A stretch of 64,000 bases of DNA. Origin: CAZAMB01 sp964486335. GTDB lineage: Bacteria; Planctomycetota; Phycisphaerae; UBA1845. The first letter of the stretch is position 1, and each line of letters starts with the position of its first letter. The stretch is from positions 173,080 through 237,079 of the forward strand of contig CAZAMB010000006.1 in assembly GCA_964486335.1 (NCBI GenBank), in the 5' to 3' direction. The position numbers and the translations under genes are program-made. The notes under the pieces are model-generated. The model ran no database searches and was not told where the DNA came from. It saw nothing but the letters and a program-made list of their open reading frames with translations. Shown here piece by piece: positions 34,250-42,680 of the stretch.

Positions 34250-35161
34250 ATGGCTGTTCCTACCTATGAAGAACTCATGTTACCGATACTTCGATTAGCC
34301 GCCAATCGAGAAGAACACCGTTACGCGGCAGCGCTGACATCAGTTTGCAACAGTATGGGTCTTACGGATTCCGATCGGAACGAGACAATCCCGAGCGGGC
34401 AAACGCGCGTTTACAATCGATTTGGATGGGCAATTACACATCTTTCACAAGCCAGGCTCCTAGAGAAACCCGGAAGAGGACGGTTCAAGATCACTGAAAG
34501 AGGTTTGGACTTGTTGAAAGAGGAGTTGGATCGAGTTGACAACAATGTGCTCTCACGATTCCCAGAATTCTTGGAATTCAGAGCCAGACGAAAAGCGACC
34601 GTCACCGGTTCTGGATCATCAAATACGCTTGAACTTCTTGATACACCCGAGGAACGACTCGATGATGCCTATCAGGAACTTCGCGCCGCACTGGCTTCAG
34701 ATCTACTCGATCGGGTCCTGGCAGCCAGTCCCAAGTTTTTTGAGCACCTCGTCATTGATCTCCTCGTCGCGATGGGGTATGGCGGGTCACGCGCCGACGC
34801 TGCACAAGTTGCCGGTCGCCCAGGGGACGGGGGCATCGACGGAACGATCAAGGAAGACAAGCTTGGATTGGACATTATCTACGTTCAAGCGAAGCGTTGG
34901 GAGGGTACTGTCGGGCGTCCAGCTATTCAGTCATTTGTAGGTAGTTTAGATGGCGAAAAAGCAGTCAAGGGCGTTTTCATCACAACTTCGACATTCTCGG
35001 AAGATGCGAGAGAATATGTGCGGCGGGTCCAGAAGAAAATCGTCCTGATTGACGGCACACAGCTGGCGCAATTGATGATCGATCACGGCGTCGGCGTGAC
35101 CGTTGCCAAGCAAATTACCGTGTGCCGACCCGATAGCGACTACTTTGAGGAGGCCGAGTGA
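34250..35161 (+). CDS. Mrr-like restriction endonuclease
   Basis: This is a type IV-like endonuclease of the Mrr family. The 303-residue product has an N-terminal winged-helix Mrr_N domain (PTYEELMLPILRLAA, then GRGRFKITERG). The C-terminal PD-(D/E)xK nuclease core carries FEHLVIDLLVAMGYGG, GDGGIDG and YVQAKRW, the last two providing the acidic and QxK catalytic residues. GGAGGA lies six bases before ATG 34250. No methyltransferase is nearby, which suits a nuclease that attacks modified DNA. Base composition is clearly lower in GC than the flanking lipid genes. Its TGA overlaps the GTG of the next gene. Confidence 0.88.
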   Translation: MAVPTYEELMLPILRLAANREEHRYAAALTSVCNSMGLTDSDRNETIPSGQTRVYNRFGWAITHLSQARLLEKPGRGRFKITERGLDLLKEELDRVDNNVLSRFPEFLEFRARRKATVTGSGSSNTLELLDTPEERLDDAYQELRAALASDLLDRVLAASPKFFEHLVIDLLVAMGYGGSRADAAQVAGRPGDGGIDGTIKEDKLGLDIIYVQAKRWEGTVGRPAIQSFVGSLDGEKAVKGVFITTSTFSEDAREYVRRVQKKIVLIDGTQLAQLMIDHGVGVTVAKQITVCRPDSDYFEEAE

Positions 35162-36750
35162 ACAAGCGAAACGGTCAGGGAAATATCCACACGGTCACCA
35201 CCGACGATCCGCCGTTTCTGTTTCATCGCGGCGAGGGCTACACGAGGCACCGCCTGCCCGTCGGCACGAAGATCATCTATCCGAATCCTCCGTTGGATCC
35301 GATTCCCGACCGCCGCGCGGCCATCGAGCATGCCGTCGATCATCCGCTCGGCAGCGATCCGCTCCACGCGCTGCTGAAGCCCGGAATGAAGATCACCATC
35401 GCCTTCGATGACGTTTCGCTGCCATTGCCGCGAATGCGGGCGCCCGACATCCGCCAGACCGTCATGGAAGTCGTGCTCGAGCGCCTCGACCGCGCCGGCG
35501 TGACCGACATTGAACTGATCTGTGCGATCTGCCTGCACCGCCGCTGCACACCCGCGGAAATCAAACATTTCGTCGGTCCGGCGATTTTCAAGCGCTTCTG
35601 GCCCGATCGACTGTACAACCACGACGCCGAAGACCCCAAGGGCAACCTGATGCTCGGCACGACAGCCCATGGCGAAATCGTCGAGATCAACCGCCGAGCG
35701 GCCGAGTCGGACCTGCTCATCTACGTCAACATCAACCTCGTCACCATGGACGGTGGGCACAAGTCGGTGCCGGTCGGATTGGCGACCTACCGATGCGTCA
35801 GCCACCATCACAACTCGCGGACGATGTTGCACGACTCCAGCTACATGGACCCGCCCAACAGCATCTTCCACCGCTCGTGCGAGCGGATGGGCGAGATCGT
35901 CGCCAAGCAGGTCAAAATCTTCACCATCGAAACAACGCTCAACGGCGATACGTTTCACAACCTGCTCGGTTTTCTTCAGCGGCGTGAGCACGGATGGCGA
36001 TTGCGCGACCGATTGATGTTCCACGGCAGTCGACTCGGTATGGCCGCTTTACCCGGACCGCTCCGTCGCAAAGCCTACAGCTCGCTGCCCGCGCCCTACG
36101 GTCTGACCGGCGTTCATGCCGGAGCGACCGACGCGGTGCATCAGCGCACGCTGACCAATGTTGATCGTCAGCATGAAGTCGAAGTCCCGCAGCAGTTCGA
36201 CATCGTGCTCGTCGGATTGCCGTCGATCGGTCCTTACAGCGTCGATTCGATCCTGAACCCCATCCTGGTTCAGTGCCTCTCGACCGGCTACTTTTTCAAC
36301 TTCTATCGCAACCGTCCGCTCGTGCGTCGCGGCGGCGTGATGATTGTCGACCACCCGATCGAAAACAAATTCACTATGCTCCATCACCCGTCCTATTACG
36401 ATTTCTTCAATGACCTTCTGCCGCAGACGCGCGACCCGGCCGAACTCGAACGCCGCTTTGAGAAATCGTATGCTCAGAACGAACGCTACATTGATTTGTA
36501 TCGCCATTCCCATGCGTACCACGGCGTTCATCCGTTCTACATGTGGTACTGGGGCGCGCACGGCATGGCCCACTTGGGAAAAGTCATTTCGATCGCCCCC
36601 AAGAGCGTTGAGGCCGCTCGCCGCATCGGCTTCGACGTCGCTCCGTCGATGGACGCCGCGATCGGCATGGCCCGCGACTTCGTCGGAAGCGACACGACCA
36701 TCGCCTATTACCATTGCCCGCCGGTCATCATGTGCAAGCTGCCCGCGTGA
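35158..36750 (+). CDS. LarA-like (lactate racemase domain) protein
   Basis: The 530-residue protein belongs to the LarA/DUF2088 superfamily, whose characterised members use a nickel-pincer nucleotide for 2-hydroxyacid racemisation or epimerisation. Matching segments are MKITIAFDDVSLPLPRM near residue 79, the HR-containing CAICLHRRCTPAEI near residue 122, the NHDAEDPKGN loop, INRRAAESDLLIYV and DGGHKSVPVG near residue 198, which supplies the expected lysine. The second half is longer than in LarA. I do not call it larA because the substrate is unknown and no larB, larC or larE is in the window. GTG 35158 overlaps the previous stop; its own stop overlaps the next GTG. Confidence 0.82.
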   Translation: MNKRNGQGNIHTVTTDDPPFLFHRGEGYTRHRLPVGTKIIYPNPPLDPIPDRRAAIEHAVDHPLGSDPLHALLKPGMKITIAFDDVSLPLPRMRAPDIRQTVMEVVLERLDRAGVTDIELICAICLHRRCTPAEIKHFVGPAIFKRFWPDRLYNHDAEDPKGNLMLGTTAHGEIVEINRRAAESDLLIYVNINLVTMDGGHKSVPVGLATYRCVSHHHNSRTMLHDSSYMDPPNSIFHRSCERMGEIVAKQVKIFTIETTLNGDTFHNLLGFLQRREHGWRLRDRLMFHGSRLGMAALPGPLRRKAYSSLPAPYGLTGVHAGATDAVHQRTLTNVDRQHEVEVPQQFDIVLVGLPSIGPYSVDSILNPILVQCLSTGYFFNFYRNRPLVRRGGVMIVDHPIENKFTMLHHPSYYDFFNDLLPQTRDPAELERRFEKSYAQNERYIDLYRHSHAYHGVHPFYMWYWGAHGMAHLGKVISIAPKSVEAARRIGFDVAPSMDAAIGMARDFVGSDTTIAYYHCPPVIMCKLPA

Positions 36751-37670
36751 ACGACGCCATGAACTTTTCGCGGTTCGTGATCGTGGCCAACCCAACGTCG
36801 GGACGGGGACGCGGACGGCGCATGGCGGAGGGCGTCGCCGCGCGACTCAAAGAGGCGGGGCGAACAGTCGACATTCGATTCACCACGGCTCACGGCGACG
36901 CGGAATCCATCGCGGGACAGGCTTGCAACGACGCCCCGCCTCCTCATTGCGTCGTCGCTTGCGGCGGAGATGGGACCATTCAACAGGCCGCCCACGCGCT
37001 CGCGTCACTGAAACAATCGATGAAGAAAGAGTGTCCCGCGTTCGGTCTTGCCCCCACCGGCCGATGCAATGACTTTGCTCGCGCGCTGGGCATTCGTTCG
37101 GACGCCGACGCCATCGCCGCCGTACTGCTCAACGGCTCGCCACGCCCGATCGACCTCGGACTCGTCAATGGTCGATACTTCTGCACCGTCGCCACGGTCG
37201 GAATCGATGCCGAAGTGACCAGCTTCGTTGACACGATGAAAATGCCGCTCCGAGGCACGCCGGCCTACGTCTACGGCGCGCTCCGAGTCCTCGCCCGTTA
37301 CCGCCCGCACCACCTGCGAATCGAAGGCGACTTCGGCGTGATTGATCGGCCGCTGTTTCTGGCCTCCAGCGCCAATACTCCGTTCTACGGCGGCAACATT
37401 CGCATCGCCCCCGACGCGAGACCCACGGACGGGCTGCTTGATCTTTGCGTGATCGATCCGGTTTCGCGCCTTCGCGCCGTTCGCCTGATTCCCCAGTTGC
37501 TGGCCGGGCGTCATGGCTCGCTACCAATTGTTCAATTCCATCGGGCACGGCGCTTGACGATTGATTCACGCACTCCCTGCGAAATCTGGGCTGACGGCGA
37601 ACGCATCGCCGCCACGCCCGTGACCATCGAAGTGGTTCCCGGTGCGGTGCGCATCCCGACTCCGGCGTGA
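36747..37670 (+). CDS. Diacylglycerol/sphingosine kinase family lipid kinase
   Basis: This is a lipid kinase of the DAGK catalytic family (YegS/BmrU/DgkB type). The 307-residue product shows VIVANPTSGRGRG at the N-terminus and the ATP-binding VACGGDGTIQQAAHAL near residue 70. Further segments are LAPTGRCNDFARAL and a C-terminal beta domain ending in DGERIAATPVTIEVVPGA. It would phosphorylate a diradylglycerol or similar lipid hydroxyl. GTG 36747 overlaps the upstream TGA (GTGA); ATG 36759 is the alternative. It closes the seven-gene lipid block and faces the M50 gene on the other strand. Confidence 0.92.
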   Translation: MNDAMNFSRFVIVANPTSGRGRGRRMAEGVAARLKEAGRTVDIRFTTAHGDAESIAGQACNDAPPPHCVVACGGDGTIQQAAHALASLKQSMKKECPAFGLAPTGRCNDFARALGIRSDADAIAAVLLNGSPRPIDLGLVNGRYFCTVATVGIDAEVTSFVDTMKMPLRGTPAYVYGALRVLARYRPHHLRIEGDFGVIDRPLFLASSANTPFYGGNIRIAPDARPTDGLLDLCVIDPVSRLRAVRLIPQLLAGRHGSLPIVQFHRARRLTIDSRTPCEIWADGERIAATPVTIEVVPGAVRIPTPA

Positions 37671-37699
37671 GTTTCAGATGGCGCGATCGCTTCGATCGA

Positions 37700-39097
37700 C
37701 TACCACCCCGTCGCGGCGCTGACCAGCCCAAGACCCGTGCCAAAGATGAGAATCAATGGCACGAAAAGATAGTCAAAGACGTCGCCGTAGATGGCGAGAA
37801 TGAAGATAAGAAACCCGTAAGGCCGGACCATGGCGTAGATCGGCCCCAGCGTTCGCGGAAAAAGATGCTCCAGAACCCATGATCCGTCCAGCGGTGGAAT
37901 CGGGAACATGTTGAACAGCGCCAGCGCGACGTTGATCAGCACGCTGAGCTTCAGGAACGTGCAGATGCTCGCGAACGAAGAGGCGCCGACGAAGCCGCCC
38001 GCGCTCACCGGCACGGTGGGATTAAGTGATGACAATCGCTGCACCGTCGCTTCCGGCACGATCATCTGAAGCACGCAAGCTCCGCCGAGCAGGAGCATCA
38101 ACGACGCGCACGCCAGCAGCAGATTCGAACCCGGCCCCGCGATGGAAATCAGAATGTGCGCCCGGCGGTGGCGGGGAAGCGCGCCGACCTGCACAGGCAC
38201 GGGTCGGGCGTATCCAAAGACCGGCGCTCCGGCCAACGCCAGGATGATCGGCAGCAACACCGTGCCCACGGGATCGATATGCGACAATGGATTCAACGTC
38301 ACCCGTCCGAGCGATTTTGCCAAACCATCGCCGAGCCACCACGCCGTGATGGCGTGACCCGCCTCGTGAACGCTTAGCGACAGGATCACGACGACGATCG
38401 CGCAAGCGATCATCCCCCAGTTTCTTTCCCCCGGCGCCGCCGGCGGGGCGGAAACCACTGCCGTGGGAGGAGATCCTTGTCGCCGTGCGCCTTCGCGTAT
38501 GGCCAATGTATTGACGACCGCTCCAAGGGAAAGAAACAAAAACGCGATCAGGCACATTGTTCTAGAATGCCGCATTGCCTCGGTTCGCCGCACCATTTTT
38601 CGATGAAGGACGAGTAGCATGACCGCACCGATGCCGGGCACCAGGCCGAATAACGGGATGAATGCCAGCGACGACAGAATGAGCGCCCAGACCGCCAGCG
38701 ATGACACCTTCGGCCATATCAGGCGGCGCGGTTGACCATCGGCATCGGTCTCCGCTCGCGGCGGATGGACCGGCGCGATCCTCTTCGCACTCTCGTCCGA
38801 ATCAGCCCTGGACCCTTCCGCCACCGCCTCTACCGGCGGACCGAGCAGCTCAAGAAGCGGCGCGATCTGCTCGGTCGAGAGAATGAACTGAAGACTGCGC
38901 TCAAACGTTTCGACCCGAAGCAGGAATGCGCCTTGAAACGTCGTGATATACAGATCCGTCGGCCAGCGATCCCGTTCGATCGTCATGACCACGCGGTCGT
39001 CACGAAGGACGATCCGGTCGGTTTCGATGAACGCCCGCCAGGCGGCGCCGCGCGTGTCGGTCCAAGAATGCGATGAGGGAATCGTGGAATCGCTCAT
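37700..39097 (-). CDS. Site-2 protease family (M50) membrane metalloprotease
   Basis: This is an intramembrane zinc protease of the M50 family. The zinc motif HEAGH lies near residue 248. The third ligand region is NMFPIPPLDGS near residue 402. Six or more membrane segments are predicted between residues 130 and 460. The first 110 residues are a soluble domain not typical of S2P and may be regulatory. The 465-residue product overlaps the lptB stop as ATGA, so the two are translationally coupled. Its substrate is unknown. Confidence 0.9.
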   Translation of the reverse strand: MSDSTIPSSHSWTDTRGAAWRAFIETDRIVLRDDRVVMTIERDRWPTDLYITTFQGAFLLRVETFERSLQFILSTEQIAPLLELLGPPVEAVAEGSRADSDESAKRIAPVHPPRAETDADGQPRRLIWPKVSSLAVWALILSSLAFIPLFGLVPGIGAVMLLVLHRKMVRRTEAMRHSRTMCLIAFLFLSLGAVVNTLAIREGARRQGSPPTAVVSAPPAAPGERNWGMIACAIVVVILSLSVHEAGHAITAWWLGDGLAKSLGRVTLNPLSHIDPVGTVLLPIILALAGAPVFGYARPVPVQVGALPRHRRAHILISIAGPGSNLLLACASLMLLLGGACVLQMIVPEATVQRLSSLNPTVPVSAGGFVGASSFASICTFLKLSVLINVALALFNMFPIPPLDGSWVLEHLFPRTLGPIYAMVRPYGFLIFILAIYGDVFDYLFVPLILIFGTGLGLVSAATGW

Positions 39098-39855
39098 CGG
39101 TCGAACTCATCCCCACGGAAGCTGCTGCCCAGATAGATCGACCGCACGCGATCGTCGCGCACAATCTCGCGCGGAGCGCCCTCGGCCAGTTTGTGCCCTT
39201 CGTTGATGATGTAACTTCGGTCCGTCACGCGCAGCGTCTCGCGCACATTGTGATCGGTCAGCAGAATCGCGATGCCTCGATCGCGCTTCAAGTGCAGAAT
39301 CTCCCGTTGCAGGTCCTCCACGGCCTTGGGATCGACTCCGCTGAACGGTTCGTCGAGCATGATGAGCTTCGGCTCGGTGACAAGCGCCCGCGCGATTTCC
39401 AGCTTACGCCGCTCGCCGCCGGAAAGCGTGCGAGCAAGCTGTTTGCGCTGCTCGACCAATCCGAATTGATGGATCAACTGGTCGGCCCGCTCGGCACGAT
39501 CCTTGCGATTGAGATGTCGCATCGTCTCAAGAATCGCAATGAGATTATCCTCCACGGAGAGCCTCTGAAACACGCTCGGCTCCTGCGAAAGGTACCCCAT
39601 GCCGAGCTGCGCCCTGCGGTACATCGCGAGCGTCGTAACATCCTGACCGTCAAACACCACCTGCCCGCCATCGGGGTCGATGATGCCCACGGTCATCCGA
39701 AAGGTCGTTGTCTTTCCCGCTCCGTTGCGCCCTAACAGTCCGACAATCTCACCCGCGCGCACGAAATAGGAAAGCCGGTCCACGACGGCGCGGCCGTTAT
39801 AGCGCTTGACCAGCTCCCGGCCTTCAAGCAGCGGTTTGCCAGCGGTTGGTTTCAA
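39094..39855 (-). CDS. lptB: LPS export ABC transporter ATP-binding protein
   Basis: LptB is the ATPase that drives extraction of lipopolysaccharide from the inner membrane with LptF, LptG and LptC. The 253-residue product has Walker A GRNGAGKTT near residue 42, the Q-loop in LSQEPSVFQRLSV typical of LptB, the signature LSGGERRKLEIARAL, Walker B LIMLDEPF, and the switch LTDHNVRETL with the catalytic His. Its presence supports an LPS-bearing outer membrane. It lies 158 bases downstream of lepB and is coupled to the M50 gene. The other lpt genes are not in the window. Confidence 0.93.
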   Translation of the reverse strand: MKPTAGKPLLEGRELVKRYNGRAVVDRLSYFVRAGEIVGLLGRNGAGKTTTFRMTVGIIDPDGGQVVFDGQDVTTLAMYRRAQLGMGYLSQEPSVFQRLSVEDNLIAILETMRHLNRKDRAERADQLIHQFGLVEQRKQLARTLSGGERRKLEIARALVTEPKLIMLDEPFSGVDPKAVEDLQREILHLKRDRGIAILLTDHNVRETLRVTDRSYIINEGHKLAEGAPREIVRDDRVRSIYLGSSFRGDEFDR

Positions 39856-40013
39856 TCAGCCCGATCCGTTCCACGCGGCGTCGGAGGCGAAAGGCCGACG
39901 CGAGCACGCGCCAACGTCGGCCAAAACGGTTCTTGTTACCACGTCCTGGGTCGAATGGGAAGCTTTCAGACTCGGCGCGGGCATCGAGGAAGGCGGCACG
40001 GTTCAAGAAGCGG

Positions 40014-41738
40014 TTATCGAATCCAGCGCATGCGGCCAACGTCGGGAATGATTCCGATCCGGTCGAGCAATGGAAGCCAATCAAGGCGAAATCCGGCGGG
40101 CCAGTATACGAAAAACGCCTTGCCGATAAGCTGATCGCGCGGAACCGTGCCGAGTTGAAATGACTCGCCGCGATCGCGCAGATGTGGTCCCACCTCATCC
40201 CACAACCGCGAATCCTTGCTGGCGGCGGTGTTGTCGCCCAGCATGAAATACTCGCCCTCGCGAAGCATGATCGGACTGGTCGGACTCGCCCAGCCCATGC
40301 GCGGCGCCCAAGGCAATCGCTGAATCGGACTGATGTGAACCTCACTGTAGTAATACTCATCGCGGTCAACGGCGATGTGCGTCAATTCGAATGCCCCGTC
40401 GGACCCGTAAATCCTCGGGGTAAGGGCGCCCGGCTCGCGACGTTCCCGCCGAATGCGCGCCACGTCCGGCCCATAGTAGGCCCGTGACGCCGGATCCGAC
40501 GAGGTCGCCAGCACTTCCTGTCCATCGATCCACAGCGCCAGCCGGTAGTCCGCGTTCTCAAAGCGAACTTCCGACGCCTGACCGGGAGCAATCGTCGACA
40601 CCCGGCCCGATGCCATGGCGGGCACTGTCTCGTCCGGCATTTCGAGCGATTCCACCAGACTCACCGTTCCTTCCGTGCGAATCACCGCCCAGAAGTTTCG
40701 CCCCCATTTGGAGAGTTTGATCCGCACGGTCGCCGAGGCGTCCTCGGGCGTAAGAACGAACCGGACCCGCTGATCCGACACCATGGGCGCGCGGTTCTCT
40801 CGGATGTTGTAGGCATTGGATGCGCGAATCTCCTTGCCCGCCAGCGCGACATAGTCATCGCGATCCGTCGCGGGTCGATACCGCAAACGCCGCGGCGCGA
40901 TGTCCCAACCCGACGTCGCCGCCCTCACCGCCACCCAGTTCGGCTGGCCCTTGCCGGGGTCCCGCGGCGGATAATCGTGGTCGTACACGTTGTACCAGAG
41001 CACACGCTGCGCTTCGGGCGTTTTTCGAACCACCCGGAGCTTGGCGTCAAGTTCCCCATACGTCTTCGTCGAAACCTGACCCAGCATGCCGGTCGCCTCA
41101 CCCGTGACAAACCGATGCTTCTCGCTGATGTTGTTCTCGAAGTCCCGCTTCGCCTCCGCTGATAGTTCCGACACCGGCACCGTGTACAGATCGCCATCGA
41201 GAATCATCAGCACTTCGTTGGGCAGTCCCACGCAGCGCTTGATGAAGTTTGTCGTGCCGTCCTCCGGGTCCTTGAAGACGATCACGTCCCAGCGCTTGGG
41301 ATCAAACCGCGATCCGCCGATGTCGAAGGGCCATTTGAAAACCAGAATCCGGTCCCCCTTGTCGGGAAGCCCAAGGTCGTCGCGCGGATACAGATTCGTA
41401 TTCACGTGCGAGCAGTTGGGGCAAACGGCACTGGAGTTGCCGTCCACCGGCGAAAAACTCCGCTGATCGTCAGGATCGCGAAGTCCGTAGGTGAACTCGT
41501 ACCCGCAATCTTCGCATAGCGTCGTACCGTGAGCGCCCAAAAGCGTCGGGGCCATCGAACCTGTTGGAATCACGAAAGCCTCGACAACGAACGCGCGGAA
41601 CACGAACGCCAGCACCAGCGCGATCACGATCGATTCGATCGAATCGCGAATGCCATCGCCGGCGCGACTGCCACCCGCGCGGCCGGCTCCCGCCGTACCA
41701 GACCCCGTCGCCATTTTGTTTGATTCGTTTTCGTTCAT
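40014..41738 (-). CDS. lepB: Signal peptidase I, large form with zinc-ribbon insert
   Basis: This is an inner-membrane Ser/Lys signal peptidase that removes Sec and Tat signal peptides. The nucleophile is Ser61 in IPTGSMAPT and the base is Lys167 in NFIKRCVGLP. One membrane helix (about residues 34-56) precedes them. Between the two catalytic residues sits a four-Cys zinc ribbon (CEDC at 75-78, CPNC at 106-109), absent from classical LepB. A large beta-rich insert lies at about 190-500. The C-terminal GDNTAASKDSR box IV is near residue 525. At 574 residues it is about twice the usual length. It is probably co-directional with lptB. Confidence 0.9.
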   Translation of the reverse strand: MNENESNKMATGSGTAGAGRAGGSRAGDGIRDSIESIVIALVLAFVFRAFVVEAFVIPTGSMAPTLLGAHGTTLCEDCGYEFTYGLRDPDDQRSFSPVDGNSSAVCPNCSHVNTNLYPRDDLGLPDKGDRILVFKWPFDIGGSRFDPKRWDVIVFKDPEDGTTNFIKRCVGLPNEVLMILDGDLYTVPVSELSAEAKRDFENNISEKHRFVTGEATGMLGQVSTKTYGELDAKLRVVRKTPEAQRVLWYNVYDHDYPPRDPGKGQPNWVAVRAATSGWDIAPRRLRYRPATDRDDYVALAGKEIRASNAYNIRENRAPMVSDQRVRFVLTPEDASATVRIKLSKWGRNFWAVIRTEGTVSLVESLEMPDETVPAMASGRVSTIAPGQASEVRFENADYRLALWIDGQEVLATSSDPASRAYYGPDVARIRRERREPGALTPRIYGSDGAFELTHIAVDRDEYYYSEVHISPIQRLPWAPRMGWASPTSPIMLREGEYFMLGDNTAASKDSRLWDEVGPHLRDRGESFQLGTVPRDQLIGKAFFVYWPAGFRLDWLPLLDRIGIIPDVGRMRWIR

Positions 41739-41929
41739 TTGCTGTTACCGGACTTCACCGATGCCGAGTTCACTTCGGATTGTTACCGTTCCGGCCACCG
41801 TCGGCAACGTCAAAACTGCCGACTCAACGAAAACCGACAGAATCGATGAATACGTCCGCATAATCGCATTTGGCTCGCCGATTCGCGTTCAGAGAAACTC
41901 GCAGCGCGGAGCAGCAAGATTGCCGCAAA

Positions 41930-42658
41930 TCACAAAGGAGGCGGCCAAGGGAAAACAATCGAATCGCCGACATCGTAAAACGTCCCCATGAGGACTTCAG
42001 TTACGACGCCGTCCAGACACTCAATCACTCGCGGCCAGTAACTAGAGCCCTGGCAGACTTCGTCGATCCCATCGGTCATCGAGATCATCCCGAAAAACTC
42101 CCTTGACCCGGCGTAATAATAGCGCAACTCAAAGGTTAAACCCCCGCTCATAAACAGAAACAGCACGGATCCGCCTTCGCAGGTTCCCGCGATAAGTAAC
42201 GGAAACTCCGCTCGGCCGTCATGGTCCACGTCATCCATCGGCAACCCGTTGAGTTCCTCATGCCAGCTCTGGCGCGTCGCATCGAATGGCTCGAAGATGT
42301 CGATTGATCCGAGACAAACGCGCGGTCCGGGTTCACATTGCGAAACACAGGGGTCTGTCGGCACGGTACATTGGCCGCCGTCGCAAATCTGACCGCCGGG
42401 ACAAACAACGGACGTCCCCTCGCAGTAACCGCTCGTGCACCGATCGTCCGACGTGCATGAGTCGCCGTCGTCACAACCGACAGCATTCGGCACGTTGCTA
42501 CACAAGCCATCCATACAAAGATCATCAGTGCATTCGTCGCCATCGTCGCACATGGCGTCGCTTTGGCAGTAATCAATAACTGGCCACCAATTCGAACACG
42601 CCCCCACGGTCATCATCACATACAAGGCAACAACAATTGCTGGTCGAACGTTTAACAT
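41930..42658 (-). CDS. Cys-rich lipoprotein of unknown function
   Basis: The 242-residue product starts at 42658 (MLNVRPAIVV) with a signal peptide ending in MTVGAC, a plausible lipobox. Residues about 33-110 hold a dense Cys motif repeated twice (CDDGDECTDDLC and CDDGDSCTSDDRC), as in secreted myxobacterial and planctomycete proteins. The C-terminal half is a soluble domain without recognised family. The longer frame to 42739 overlaps the intergenic region and lacks a signal. It is followed by lepB on the same strand and lies 22 bases downstream of the PLA2-like gene. Confidence 0.65.
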   Translation of the reverse strand: MLNVRPAIVVALYVMMTVGACSNWWPVIDYCQSDAMCDDGDECTDDLCMDGLCSNVPNAVGCDDGDSCTSDDRCTSGYCEGTSVVCPGGQICDGGQCTVPTDPCVSQCEPGPRVCLGSIDIFEPFDATRQSWHEELNGLPMDDVDHDGRAEFPLLIAGTCEGGSVLFLFMSGGLTFELRYYYAGSREFFGMISMTDGIDEVCQGSSYWPRVIECLDGVVTEVLMGTFYDVGDSIVFPWPPPL

Positions 42659-42680
42659 CGTGGATGATCCCTGTTGGCAA

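Noticed and set aside
34250..35161. Restriction-modification or phage-defence island
   Set aside because: Only one nuclease gene is present, with no methyltransferase or other defence gene; it sits within coupled lipid genes.
35158..36750. Naming the gene larA (lactate racemase)
   Set aside because: The domain family is clear, but the longer C-terminal half, the lipid context and the lack of cofactor genes make the substrate unknown.
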